Shown here: positions 1 to 7,906 of the stretch, piece after piece
Position numbering within the stretch: the stretch's first letter is position 1
Layout: each line of letters opens with the position of its first letter
Assembly (NCBI GenBank): GCA_017538685.1
Contig: JAFYIK010000048.1
Coordinates: 1 to 25,312, forward strand
Direction of reading: 5' to 3'
DNA from: Bacteroidales bacterium
GTDB lineage: Bacteria; Bacteroidota; Bacteroidia; Bacteroidales; UBA932
Length of the DNA stretch: 25,312 nt
Notes under the pieces: model-generated
Databases searched by the model: none
The model's input: only the letters and a program-made list of their open reading frames with translations
Told to the model about the DNA's origin: nothing
Position numbers and translations under genes: made by a program

Positions 1-43
1 ATAAGGTCTTCTGGTGTACCAATTGCCTGTAGGACCGGGCGGT

Positions 44-2302
44 TTATTTCAACATTATGTTGAAGAAGTCGTTGATGTCGGATTCGGAGACGCCGAGATT
101 AAGGAGGTACTGATGGGCGCCACCGGAGAGGGTTTTGGTGCTGTGCTTGTCGCAGTCACGGATGTACTCGACGAGACGCTTGTAGGAGCCGACGTCGCGG
201 GTGTGGTCGTAGAAACGTGTGCCAGTCTCTTTATTGGTGCTCATACTCCACTCGTCGGGAGCGAAGTAGGTCAACTCGTAGTCCTTGGCGATGTCGCCTT
301 CACGGACGCCGAGGAGGGCGAGCAGAAGGGCGGCGATAGTGCCGGTGCGGTCACGACCTGCTGCGCAGTGGAAATAGACCGGCTTGCCTGCGCGGAGATT
401 CTCCACGATGAACTCAAAGCTCGTCTTCACGCGGGGAGCGCAATCCCTGAGCATAGTGCGGTAGTTCTCGCTCTCGCCGAAGCCGGGGCCGCAGAATGCG
501 ACTCCGCTTCCGAAATATGAGGAGCTGGGCACATCGCTCGCCTCCCTGAGGTCCAGTTCGGCCTTGATTCCGACCGCGGCGGCCTCTTTCTTTCCGTCGG
601 AGTTCATATAGGACTTGTCCACTCGTCCGCCGCGGTAAAGCAGGCGGTAACGGATGGTCTTGCCGTCCTGAGTCTTCCAACCTCCGAGGTCGCGGCCATT
701 ATGTACATTATTCGAGAAGTACACCTGATGCAGGGCACCGGTGGTCTTGAACTCGCCCTTGGCCACGATATTACCCTTACTGTCCGTGACCTGATAATAA
801 TAATGGTCGTTGGGCACGAGATTGCCAACCGACTGGCTGGACGTGCTGGAGCTGAGTGAATACTCGCGACTCCACTCGCTGTCCCAAACACGAAGTGTCT
901 GGTTGCCGCCTGCAGATGATGCATCCCAGCTGATCTTCACTGCCGGAGGATTGTCCGCTCCGTTTCCGGGGCCGCCGCCTTCATAATCGAACACTTTCGT
1001 GGCACTGAAATCCCAATCCTTATAAGTGCAACCAGTCATATAGGCCTGCACATACGGATCCGTCACGCAATACTCGGGTATATCTGCCGGATTATCTCCG
1101 GTGATACTGCCGGTCCCGAGCAGCCTGGTAGATATCGAATTGGAAAGAGTCCACTTGTCGTCATCGCCTTCGATCGCCCAGTACATAGCGCCAAGAAGGC
1201 CTTTCTCCTTGACGTAGTCCGCCTTAAGGCCGATGGACCTTTCGTTGTCGTAGCTGAGCACCATATTGCCCTTCGAATCGGTGAGGTACGGCACCTTGGC
1301 ATCGTCGTCCCAGCACTCGGTGTAGCCGGAAGTCTTTATGTCGCGGTAATAGATGAAGTTGTCGTCGTCGCCTGATGTGAACGCCTTGCCGTTGTCCCTG
1401 CCGTAGAATGCCATACCGAGGGTCATCTTCTCATACGGCACGCCGGCGGCGAGGTGAAGCGCCACTGATTCGTCGCAGCTGCGGTAGGTCTTCGAAGACT
1501 TGTAGAGCGCAGCGTTGTGGTTCTTCGGCGGCTCGCCCATATCGTAGGTCATCAGGTTCACCCAGTTCATATAGTCGATGAACTCTCCGAAATGCACGTA
1601 CTTCGCGTTTGAGGCGGAAGCCATAGTGACAAGCTTGTCCTGTCCGAGGGTGGAACGAAGATCTTTCACCAGCAGGGTGAAGTTGTCGTCATCGTCGTCG
1701 CTGTGGGAAATGCCCGCATCGCCGCTGGTAGGATACTCCCAATCCAGATCTATACCGTCAAGGTTGTAGGTGTTTACGGCCGATAGACAGTTGTTGCAGA
1801 AAGCCTTACGGTGCTTTTCCGAAGCCGCCATCTCGCTGAAATTGCCGGCTTCCCATCCTCCGATGGAAAGCATTACCTTCAGGTCCGGGTTCTTCTGCTT
1901 CAGCGCTACCACCTTGCTGAGGCGGCTCGTATTCTCGATACTGATGGTCTCGAAATCCTTGTTAATCTTTCCGAAGGCATAGTTGATATGCGTAAGATAA
2001 GTGGGATCCGGGATGGTTTTACCCCAGGAGGTCACATAGCCCACCACGATCTTTCCTGAAGGCGATGGCACTTCCGGAGTCTCAGGGGTTTCCGGAGTCT
2101 CGGGTGTTTCCGGCGTTTCCGGAGTCTCAGGGGTCTCAGGGGTCTCAGGGGTTTCGGGAGTTTCAGGGGTTTGCGGAGTGGTCTCCTCCACCGCCTGCTT
2201 TTTTTCCAGATTGAGGTGGAGGCCTTCGTCAGGCCCCTCACACGCTATGAAGAGCGCGAGTAAAGGGATAAGGAAATGCATTCCGGTTAGCTTAATTCTC
2301 AT
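44..2302 (-). CDS. Surface lipoprotein: GH18 chitinase-like domain fused to a tyrosine-phosphatase-like domain
   Basis: A 752-residue lipoprotein with signal peptide and lipobox FIAC (Cys21). Residues about 42-78 form a PET/P repeat linker. Residues about 84-395 are a GH18 TIM barrel: SIGGW at 146-150, the DxxDxDxE catalytic motif D182-E189 followed by YP, MTYDMG at 251-256, and MAFYGR at 297-302. This is the chitinase-type arrangement, expected to cleave beta-1,4-GlcNAc links by substrate-assisted catalysis with E189. Residues about 452-522 look like a fibronectin-III-type spacer. Residues about 525-750 match the Y_phosphatase3 type (PF13350-like): GRDLGG at 536-541 and the P-loop HCAAGRDRTG at 645-654, giving nucleophile Cys646 and Arg652 in CX5R. 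Both active sites look intact. It is the last gene of the operon in this window, 3 bp after the GH5 gene. Glycan hydrolysis is well supported; the phosphatase substrate is unknown. The start is the ATG that opens the lipoprotein signal peptide. Confidence 0.9.
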   Translation of the reverse strand: MRIKLTGMHFLIPLLALFIACEGPDEGLHLNLEKKQAVEETTPQTPETPETPETPETPETPETPETPETPETPETPEVPSPSGKIVVGYVTSWGKTIPDPTYLTHINYAFGKINKDFETISIENTSRLSKVVALKQKNPDLKVMLSIGGWEAGNFSEMAASEKHRKAFCNNCLSAVNTYNLDGIDLDWEYPTSGDAGISHSDDDDDNFTLLVKDLRSTLGQDKLVTMASASNAKYVHFGEFIDYMNWVNLMTYDMGEPPKNHNAALYKSSKTYRSCDESVALHLAAGVPYEKMTLGMAFYGRDNGKAFTSGDDDNFIYYRDIKTSGYTECWDDDAKVPYLTDSKGNMVLSYDNERSIGLKADYVKEKGLLGAMYWAIEGDDDKWTLSNSISTRLLGTGSITGDNPADIPEYCVTDPYVQAYMTGCTYKDWDFSATKVFDYEGGGPGNGADNPPAVKISWDASSAGGNQTLRVWDSEWSREYSLSSSTSSQSVGNLVPNDHYYYQVTDSKGNIVAKGEFKTTGALHQVYFSNNVHNGRDLGGWKTQDGKTIRYRLLYRGGRVDKSYMNSDGKKEAAAVGIKAELDLREASDVPSSSYFGSGVAFCGPGFGESENYRTMLRDCAPRVKTSFEFIVENLRAGKPVYFHCAAGRDRTGTIAALLLALLGVREGDIAKDYELTYFAPDEWSMSTNKETGTRFYDHTRDVGSYKRLVEYIRDCDKHSTKTLSGGAHQYLLNLGVSESDINDFFNIMLK
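2072..2179 (-). repeat. In-frame 9-nt tandem repeat encoding a Pro-Glu-Thr linker
   Basis: About 11-12 imperfect 9-nt units on the minus strand encode successive Pro-Glu-Thr triplets between the lipidated N-terminus and the GH18 barrel of the GH18-phosphatase protein. On the plus strand, units such as TCAGGGGTC and TCCGGAGTC alternate; at least two neighbouring units are identical. Such linkers hold a catalytic domain off the membrane. The unit is a multiple of three, so copy-number change would alter linker length without shifting frame. Confidence 0.85.
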
Positions 2303-2305
2303 TGT

Positions 2306-3640
2306 TTAGAATCTGGGGGCCGAGTCATAAACTGACTGCAAGGTGTAGGAAGGATCTTCTGAGGTCCAGGCCTTTATGATGGTTTCTATCAGTTCCTGGG
2401 CGCCCTCATAGTAATCGCCGGTGTCACGGCGGAAATAGGGATGGTGTTCCGGACCGGGAGTACCATTGCCGCCGCAATCCCATAGGGTGCAGGGCAGGTC
2501 GTAGGTGCGGGCGGCCTTGAACACATACTCGAGATAGTATTTGTAGAAGGCGCGGCCGCGCTCGTCGTCCATCGCACGCTTCGAGCAGCCTGTTTCCCCT
2601 ATATAGACGGGGATATTCCTGGCGATATACTTGTCGCGCAGCTCCTGGAAGGTCTCACGGACATAATCCTCATTGTACTTTCCCTTCGAACGCGACGGGT
2701 CGGCAGTGTGGCCCCAGTCGGAATAAGGCAGGTAGTCCTTGCCGTCCGGTCCCTCCTTGCCGAGGGTGAAATCCGAAGGGTCATAGAAATGCACAGCCAG
2801 CATAAGCTTATTCGCCGGATCCTTTGGGAAAACCAGGTACTTTGCGAACTTGGGGTTGCCGCAGTAAGTTGTAACCGAGAGCCAGCGAGTCTCGTTGTAG
2901 CCCCCGGCAGCGCGTACGGCATCCACAAAGACCTGAAGCCATTCGTTGATCACGTCGCACTTGCGGGTGATGTTCGAACCGCCGCCCCAGTCGCCGTCGT
3001 TGAGCTCGTTGAAGCCCTCGAATACGAGCCATTCGCCGCAGGATGCAAAGTTCTTCGCAATCTGCGTCCAGACCGCCGTGATCTCCTCCTTTACCTGCGC
3101 ATTGATGGCCGGGCTGGCCACGGCGCCCTTCAAATTCTGCCAGTGGCCGTCGTCGTGGTCCTCATCGTGATGCGTGTCCACTATCACAGTGCCGAAACCG
3201 GCTTTATGGGCATAGTTCACCACCTGGGTCACGCGGCTCATCCACGCAGCGTTGATTTTGTAGTCCGGTGCAGGGCCTATCATTCCCAGCCAGGTGACCG
3301 GGATGCGGATAGTGGTAAAGCCCGCGTCGTGGACTTTCTGCAAAGCCGTCTGGGTGACTTTAGGATTACCCCAGATGGTTTCACTTGGCATCAGGTAGTC
3401 TTTGTCGTCGGGATCTTCCTCGTAGGCATCCAGATTGTTGCCCAGATTCCAGCCTATTCCCATCTCCATAGTACGGCGGACGGCGTCGTTGTCCACAGGC
3501 TCCTGCGGCGAAGGAGGAGTCTGTTCCTCCTCCTCCACCACTGCAGTCTTTTTGCCCGGGAGATCCAGTGTGATGCCGTTGTCCTGACCGCAGCCTAGCA
3601 ATACGCTGCAGAACAGCAGGCCTGTGAGCAACTTGTTCAT
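2306..3640 (-). CDS. GH5 endo-beta-glycanase lipoprotein (GH5_4-like)
   Basis: A 444-residue lipoprotein whose signal peptide ends in LLGC (Cys17), followed by an acidic and proline-rich linker to about residue 50. Residues about 52-430 form a GH5 (clan GH-A) barrel: GIGWNLGNNLDA at 61-72, ETIWGNP at 87-93, acid/base Glu212 in GFNELND, and nucleophile Glu349 in YIGETG. The WNLGN and ETxWGNP blocks resemble subfamily GH5_4, which contains endo-glucanases, xyloglucanases and mixed-linkage glucanases; the subfamily is my estimate. It probably makes surface endo-cuts in a beta-glucan-type backbone. The open frame extends upstream to 3772 but that stretch overlaps the preceding GH18 gene; the ATG at 3640 gives a proper lipoprotein signal and lies 1 bp after that gene's stop. 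The mature N-terminus (G-I-x-L-D-L ... K-K-x-A-V) resembles that of the downstream GH18-phosphatase. Confidence 0.92.
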   Translation of the reverse strand: MNKLLTGLLFCSVLLGCGQDNGITLDLPGKKTAVVEEEEQTPPSPQEPVDNDAVRRTMEMGIGWNLGNNLDAYEEDPDDKDYLMPSETIWGNPKVTQTALQKVHDAGFTTIRIPVTWLGMIGPAPDYKINAAWMSRVTQVVNYAHKAGFGTVIVDTHHDEDHDDGHWQNLKGAVASPAINAQVKEEITAVWTQIAKNFASCGEWLVFEGFNELNDGDWGGGSNITRKCDVINEWLQVFVDAVRAAGGYNETRWLSVTTYCGNPKFAKYLVFPKDPANKLMLAVHFYDPSDFTLGKEGPDGKDYLPYSDWGHTADPSRSKGKYNEDYVRETFQELRDKYIARNIPVYIGETGCSKRAMDDERGRAFYKYYLEYVFKAARTYDLPCTLWDCGGNGTPGPEHHPYFRRDTGDYYEGAQELIETIIKAWTSEDPSYTLQSVYDSAPRF

Positions 3641-3641
3641 C

Positions 3642-5714
3642 CTACAATCCGGTACAGGAAATTTTGTAAATCTTCGATGTGCTGCCGTCGTCACCCACCC
3701 AGATGCACTTGCGCTTGTGGTCGACCAGCACCGACTCGGGATTGCCGATGTAACTGATGTCGAATTCGGCAAACTTCTTTGTCAATGCTCCGTCGAAGAC
3801 AAACAGCTTGAACGCTTCGGAGTCTGTGACCCACAGCTTATCGGTCTTGACGTCGTAGCACAATCCTCCGACTTCCTTGATACCCGGAGCGAGAGTCGTC
3901 AGCTGGACGCGTCCGAGCTTATTACCCTTGAGGTCGTAAGTCCAGAGGTTCGCGCCGTACTGGCAGCCGATGAAGATCTTGCCGTCTTTGTACATAGTAC
4001 AACCTTCGAGACCGTCGTTGCCTATCTTCATATCCACAGCCTCCTGCACGTAGAACACGGTGCTGTAAGAGTTGTAACCGGGAGCGGGGATCTTGTACAT
4101 CTTCTGCTCGCCTTCGATACAGACATAGAGGTCTCCTGTCGCAGGATCGAGGGTGACGTCTTCCATATCAGCCGAGTGTGTAAACTGCACGGAGTAGGTC
4201 ATCTTCTCCACATCGTCGGCTATGTTGATATGGTACAGCACTCCCTCGTCGCCCACGCCCCAGATGAAGGAACTGTCCTTGCTGAAGCACAGGCCGGAAA
4301 GTTCGTTCACTCCGGAGTCGAACACCTTGCGGGTATATTTACCGAGTTCGGGCATCTTGTCGGGATCGAAGTCGGATTCGGGATTCTCGGGCTCTTCCGG
4401 GTCCACATATTCAGGCACGGGGAGATTGTCCGCAGGACGCTCCCACCTGCCGGGTTCCATAGGATGGCCGGCCATAGCGTCGCGCAGGGCGCGGCGAAGC
4501 GTACCCTTCACGTTGTCGTGTCTGTACTCCCATACCATAGCGCCTAGCATCTTCTTTTCGAGAATGTAGGCCACCTTGGCGTTGACTGACTCAATGTCTT
4601 CGTAGCTGGCATACATAGTGCCCATAGCATCTGCCAGGTAAGGGACCTTGGCGTTGTCGTCCCAGATACGGTAGTTCTTGCCGGTGACGTCCTTGCCGTC
4701 GCAAGTGTTCTTGAAGAAAATCTCCTCCAGACGGTAGTAGTCCACCGAGCCGGGGTAGTAGCCGTTCTCGTCTTTGTAGCCGTCGCCGTGGCCATAGAAG
4801 CCTATACCGAAGTTCATACGGTCGAAGGGCACGCCCTGGCCGTGGAAGGTAACTTCGATGGACTCGGCCGCGCCGTGGTCGTTCTTGAGTGTCGGCGAGG
4901 TGTAGAGCGGAGCGTTGTGGCGGCGATCCTGCGGGTTGCCCATATCGTAGGTCATCACATTGATGTAGTCTACGTATTCCAGGGCGCCGTAGTTGTCCGT
5001 GTACTTTCCGTTCTCAGGGGCAGCGTAGGAGAGTATCTTGTCCGGCATAGCCTCGCGGAGTTCCTTGAACATCGTGACGAAGTTCACGTAGTCGTCCGGA
5101 GATGCCTCGTTGCCTTCGGCGTGATAGGTTGGATATTCCCAGTCTATGTCCACGCCGTCCAGATTATACTCGTCGATAATCGCTTTGACGTTCTGCACGA
5201 ATGCCGCGCGCTTCTCGGGAGAAGCCGCCATCGGAGAGAAGCCGTTGGCGTTCTTTCCCCATCCGCCTATCATAAGCTTCACCTTGAGCGCGGGATACTG
5301 GGCCTTGAAAGCAACCATCTCCTTGAGGAGACGCTGGGTCTCGGAAGGAATCTCCAGGCCTTCGCCGGTGAGTTTGTTGACGAAGCGGCCGTGGCCCACG
5401 TTCACGTGCGTGAAGCAGCGGATATCAGCCAGCTTTGGGAAAAGGTTTTTGTCCGTGTACTCGGTGTAGTAGACTTCCCTGATGGGAGTCTGACCGAGGC
5501 GGGCGATACGCGCCGCTTTTGCTTCTGCGGTTTCGGGATACTCGTCGTGCTGCTCCGGCTCGGGCGCCTCCTCACCGGGCAGGGCGGGCACGGCGGGGTT
5601 CTCCGCCACCGTGCCGCTCTTGTCCAGGCGTGAAAGCCAGTCCATCGACTCTTCCTGCGGCGTGCAAGCCGCCGCAAGAAGGCCTATGAATATGAAACGA
5701 AACAGTCTTTTCAT
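3642..5714 (-). CDS. Lipoprotein: GH18 chitinase-like domain plus C-terminal beta-propeller-like domain
   Basis: A 690-residue lipoprotein (lipobox LAAAC, Cys17). After an acidic linker, residues about 75-420 are a GH18 barrel with KLMIGGWG at 146-153, catalytic motif D186-E193 (DGVDIDWEYP), MTYDMGNP at 254-261 and GIGFYG at 303-308. A proline/glutamate-rich hinge (about 428-450) leads to residues about 455-690. These consist of short beta-strand repeats of the form LSGLCFSKD, DMEDVTLDPATGDLYV, DGLEGCTMYKDGKIFI, VGGLCYDVKTDKLWV and PESVLVDHKRKCIWVGDDG, typical of SdiA-regulated/SMP-30-like propellers. The propeller could bind ligand or act as an esterase- or phytase-like enzyme; the sequence does not decide. 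The GH18 is paralogous to that of the terminal operon gene (shared YDMGxPxxxHNA). It lies 9 bp after the preceding lipoprotein gene and 1 bp before the GH5 gene. Confidence 0.88.
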   Translation of the reverse strand: MKRLFRFIFIGLLAAACTPQEESMDWLSRLDKSGTVAENPAVPALPGEEAPEPEQHDEYPETAEAKAARIARLGQTPIREVYYTEYTDKNLFPKLADIRCFTHVNVGHGRFVNKLTGEGLEIPSETQRLLKEMVAFKAQYPALKVKLMIGGWGKNANGFSPMAASPEKRAAFVQNVKAIIDEYNLDGVDIDWEYPTYHAEGNEASPDDYVNFVTMFKELREAMPDKILSYAAPENGKYTDNYGALEYVDYINVMTYDMGNPQDRRHNAPLYTSPTLKNDHGAAESIEVTFHGQGVPFDRMNFGIGFYGHGDGYKDENGYYPGSVDYYRLEEIFFKNTCDGKDVTGKNYRIWDDNAKVPYLADAMGTMYASYEDIESVNAKVAYILEKKMLGAMVWEYRHDNVKGTLRRALRDAMAGHPMEPGRWERPADNLPVPEYVDPEEPENPESDFDPDKMPELGKYTRKVFDSGVNELSGLCFSKDSSFIWGVGDEGVLYHINIADDVEKMTYSVQFTHSADMEDVTLDPATGDLYVCIEGEQKMYKIPAPGYNSYSTVFYVQEAVDMKIGNDGLEGCTMYKDGKIFIGCQYGANLWTYDLKGNKLGRVQLTTLAPGIKEVGGLCYDVKTDKLWVTDSEAFKLFVFDGALTKKFAEFDISYIGNPESVLVDHKRKCIWVGDDGSTSKIYKISCTGL

Positions 5715-5723
5715 AAAAAGATG

Positions 5724-7886
5724 TTATTGTTTGACGCAACGGATGTTGGCGCCGATGTACTTGTAGTACTCGCTTGTGTACATCTTGTTGTCACGGAGAT
5801 AGCACACCTTTGCCTTGTCGGAGCTGGCCCAGGTTGCAGACCAGATCATTGCGCGGTCGCCGAGGTGATACAGGCTAGTGCCTATGGAACCGGATGACTC
5901 GAAGTAGCCGCTGTAAGGGAATACCAATTCCCCAAAGAGCAGGGTGCCCGTTCCGGCCGTCCAGCCTTCAGCGCCGGAAGTCCACATCTTTTCTTCATCT
6001 CCCTTGACCGGCACGCGATAGCCTGCAGGACAAGGATCATAGATGGTCTTGTTGCCTCCGTCATTCCAAAGGGTGGAAATATCAGTATTGTTCCAGTTGC
6101 CGAGGCCTTCGTTTTCAGAGCCCTTGATGTATTCGGTAGGATGCAGAATCGAGTAGGCTATATCGATTTCTGCAGCCGCGGCGACCTTGGCCGCAGGGAC
6201 AGACGCACCGTAGTTCGCAGCTACAAGCGGATCCTTACGGCCCCACTGGTAGTTCAAACCATAGGATTCCATAGGTGCCACAGTCGCCGTCGGGGCGACA
6301 AGGGCGCCGAGGTTGCGGTCCATAATCTTGCCGGCGACCAGGGTCGCATCGGTCAGAATATCAAGAGCGGTCGACGGAATCCAGATATGCCAGCTCCAGA
6401 GGATATTGCCTTCGCCGTCCTTTGCTGCGATCAGAGCATTACCGGGCTTGACAGGATTGGCGGTAGTGAAGGTGATATAATTGTCGGCATAGCTGACCGA
6501 GGCGATAACGTCGCCGGCGGTCACGGCGTCCGCGGTGTTGATGGTCTCCCACACAACTTCGACGGATGCGACTGCGCCTACGCTTTCTTCGCTGTTGCCC
6601 TTGACTGTCTTGAACTTGTACTCACCTGCTTCATAGACTATGTAGCAGTTGGCCAGTCCGCCTGCGCTGAGGTCAGGGTTGCCAGGGATGGGTCCCGGAG
6701 GCAAGACCGCCTCTTCCTGTCCGATCTTGATGGTCTGAACTGTCTCGGTGGTTCCCTTGCGATAGAGAACGACATTGGCGGTACGGGGATCAGCGGTGGT
6801 GTTGGCATCCACGGTAATAGGGATGGTATAGGTCACAGGAGCCTTGGTAGGAGTGCCTACGTGGATCCAGGACTCGGCCTGAGGAGCCACCTCGAATTCG
6901 ACGTTAGTGACGACGTGGGCGTTGACTGTGCCGCCTGCCGCCTTGACCAGATAGTCCACACCAGCTTCAACAGCAGCCGTTGTAGGCTCATCCGGCTTTT
7001 CCCAAATCTCGGGTTCAGAGACATTCGGTCCAAGAGTGAGCTTCACGATAGAGGTAAGGCCGGTCTTGCTGTCCGCATAAACCAGGATCATACCTGCCGC
7101 ATCTGCGGCTTTCGGGGTCACGACAAGCTTGGTCGCGTCGATTGCCACACCGAATTTGTCTTCGTTGAAGTAAGCGTCCACAACCGTCTTATCGGTCTTG
7201 TTGGTGATCGTGTACGGGATTGTGATAGGATCGGTGCTTGTGATCTTGAATGCAGTCTGCTCGATCACGAGTTTGAAGGCGTTCACGAGAGGAATGGAAA
7301 TCACGCCGTCCTCATCACCGCCAGTATCGTAGGTGATGATAACCGCATCCTCGGTGACCTCGATGCCCTTGACGATGCCGTCCTGCACTCCGCCGGAGGC
7401 GACAGCCTTTCCAAGGTCGGTCTTGGTGCCCTCGAGGGTCATATAAAGATGACCGTCTTCACCTATCTCGAAGGTGGGGCTCATATAGATGCGGACATCG
7501 TTTCCTTCGCCGTCCTTAAGGATGACCTTGCCGGTGGTCCCGCCAAAGTCAAGAGCCCAGCAAAGCTCTCCTGCGCCGTTTGCCATAATGCAGAGCGCGG
7601 GACCATCTGCGGTAGTGGCTGTGGTGATTTCGAAGTGATAAGTGCTTCCGTCTGTGTAGGTGATGTTGACTCCAACCACAATGCCGGCGTCATTCTTCAG
7701 TTCTTCCACTTTCTGGACGGTCTTTCCTTCAAGAGCGCTCTGAACGGCCAACATATTGCCTTCCAAAGCCTGGACCCTGCTATCGAGGGACGCTATCTTG
7801 TCCAGAATCACGGAATCATCGTAGTTCTGGGTTGTGCACCCGGCAAGGAGTGCAACAAATGCTAAAGCGATTAAATACTTTTTCAT
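5724..7886 (-). CDS. Surface lipoprotein with coiled-coil N-terminus, BACON-like and FISUMP domains
   Basis: A 720-residue lipoprotein (lipobox LAGC, Cys17). Residues about 23-62 form a heptad-rich coiled coil, and the following stretch with TYTDGSTYHFEI at 77-88 resembles the DUF4988-type N-terminal module of Bacteroidota surface proteins. Residues about 302-392 look like a BACON domain (alternating strands, GGT...W, ending VQTIKIGQ). Residues about 408-720 form a module homologous to the end of the neighbouring 7907-9733 product: CYIV...GEYKF, GNALIAAKDGEGNILWSWHIW, MDRNLGAL, YQWGRKDP and YDPCPAGYRVP (616 onward), which is the Fibrobacter succinogenes major paralogous signature. No catalytic site is visible. 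Its place in a PUL suggests a surface glycan-binding or adhesin-type protein, possibly trimeric through the coiled coil. That role is inference. Confidence 0.85.
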   Translation of the reverse strand: MKKYLIALAFVALLAGCTTQNYDDSVILDKIASLDSRVQALEGNMLAVQSALEGKTVQKVEELKNDAGIVVGVNITYTDGSTYHFEITTATTADGPALCIMANGAGELCWALDFGGTTGKVILKDGEGNDVRIYMSPTFEIGEDGHLYMTLEGTKTDLGKAVASGGVQDGIVKGIEVTEDAVIITYDTGGDEDGVISIPLVNAFKLVIEQTAFKITSTDPITIPYTITNKTDKTVVDAYFNEDKFGVAIDATKLVVTPKAADAAGMILVYADSKTGLTSIVKLTLGPNVSEPEIWEKPDEPTTAAVEAGVDYLVKAAGGTVNAHVVTNVEFEVAPQAESWIHVGTPTKAPVTYTIPITVDANTTADPRTANVVLYRKGTTETVQTIKIGQEEAVLPPGPIPGNPDLSAGGLANCYIVYEAGEYKFKTVKGNSEESVGAVASVEVVWETINTADAVTAGDVIASVSYADNYITFTTANPVKPGNALIAAKDGEGNILWSWHIWIPSTALDILTDATLVAGKIMDRNLGALVAPTATVAPMESYGLNYQWGRKDPLVAANYGASVPAAKVAAAAEIDIAYSILHPTEYIKGSENEGLGNWNNTDISTLWNDGGNKTIYDPCPAGYRVPVKGDEEKMWTSGAEGWTAGTGTLLFGELVFPYSGYFESSGSIGTSLYHLGDRAMIWSATWASSDKAKVCYLRDNKMYTSEYYKYIGANIRCVKQ

Positions 7887-7906
7887 ATAGGTTATCGTTT
7901 TAATTA

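Noticed and set aside
1..43. Possible start of another gene after the GH18-phosphatase gene
   Set aside because: The 43 bases contain no start codon in a supported context, no clear hairpin with T-run, and are too short to judge.
2072..2179. Short repeated units resembling a CRISPR-like array
   Set aside because: Units are 9 nt, contiguous without spacers, and encode an in-frame Pro-Glu-Thr linker.
3641..3772. N-terminal extension of the GH5 frame to an ATG at 3772
   Set aside because: It runs through the end of the upstream GH18-propeller gene and would bury the lipoprotein signal peptide that begins at 3640.
44..5714. GH18 proteins as EndoH/EndoF-type N-glycan endoglycosidases
   Set aside because: Their motif is DGxDxDWEYP with chitinase-like MTYDMG and FYGR segments, not the DDEY form of EndoH-type enzymes. 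The alternative is not excluded, only less likely.
6141..7865. Long plus-strand open frame (574 codons) opposite the coiled-coil/FISUMP lipoprotein gene
   Set aside because: It lies wholly antisense to a well-supported gene, has low-complexity Asp/Gly/His/Val-rich sequence and no recognisable domain. The same occurs opposite the other GC-rich genes (8015-9388, 14377-15324, 16271-17953, 22329-23972), a codon-bias shadow.
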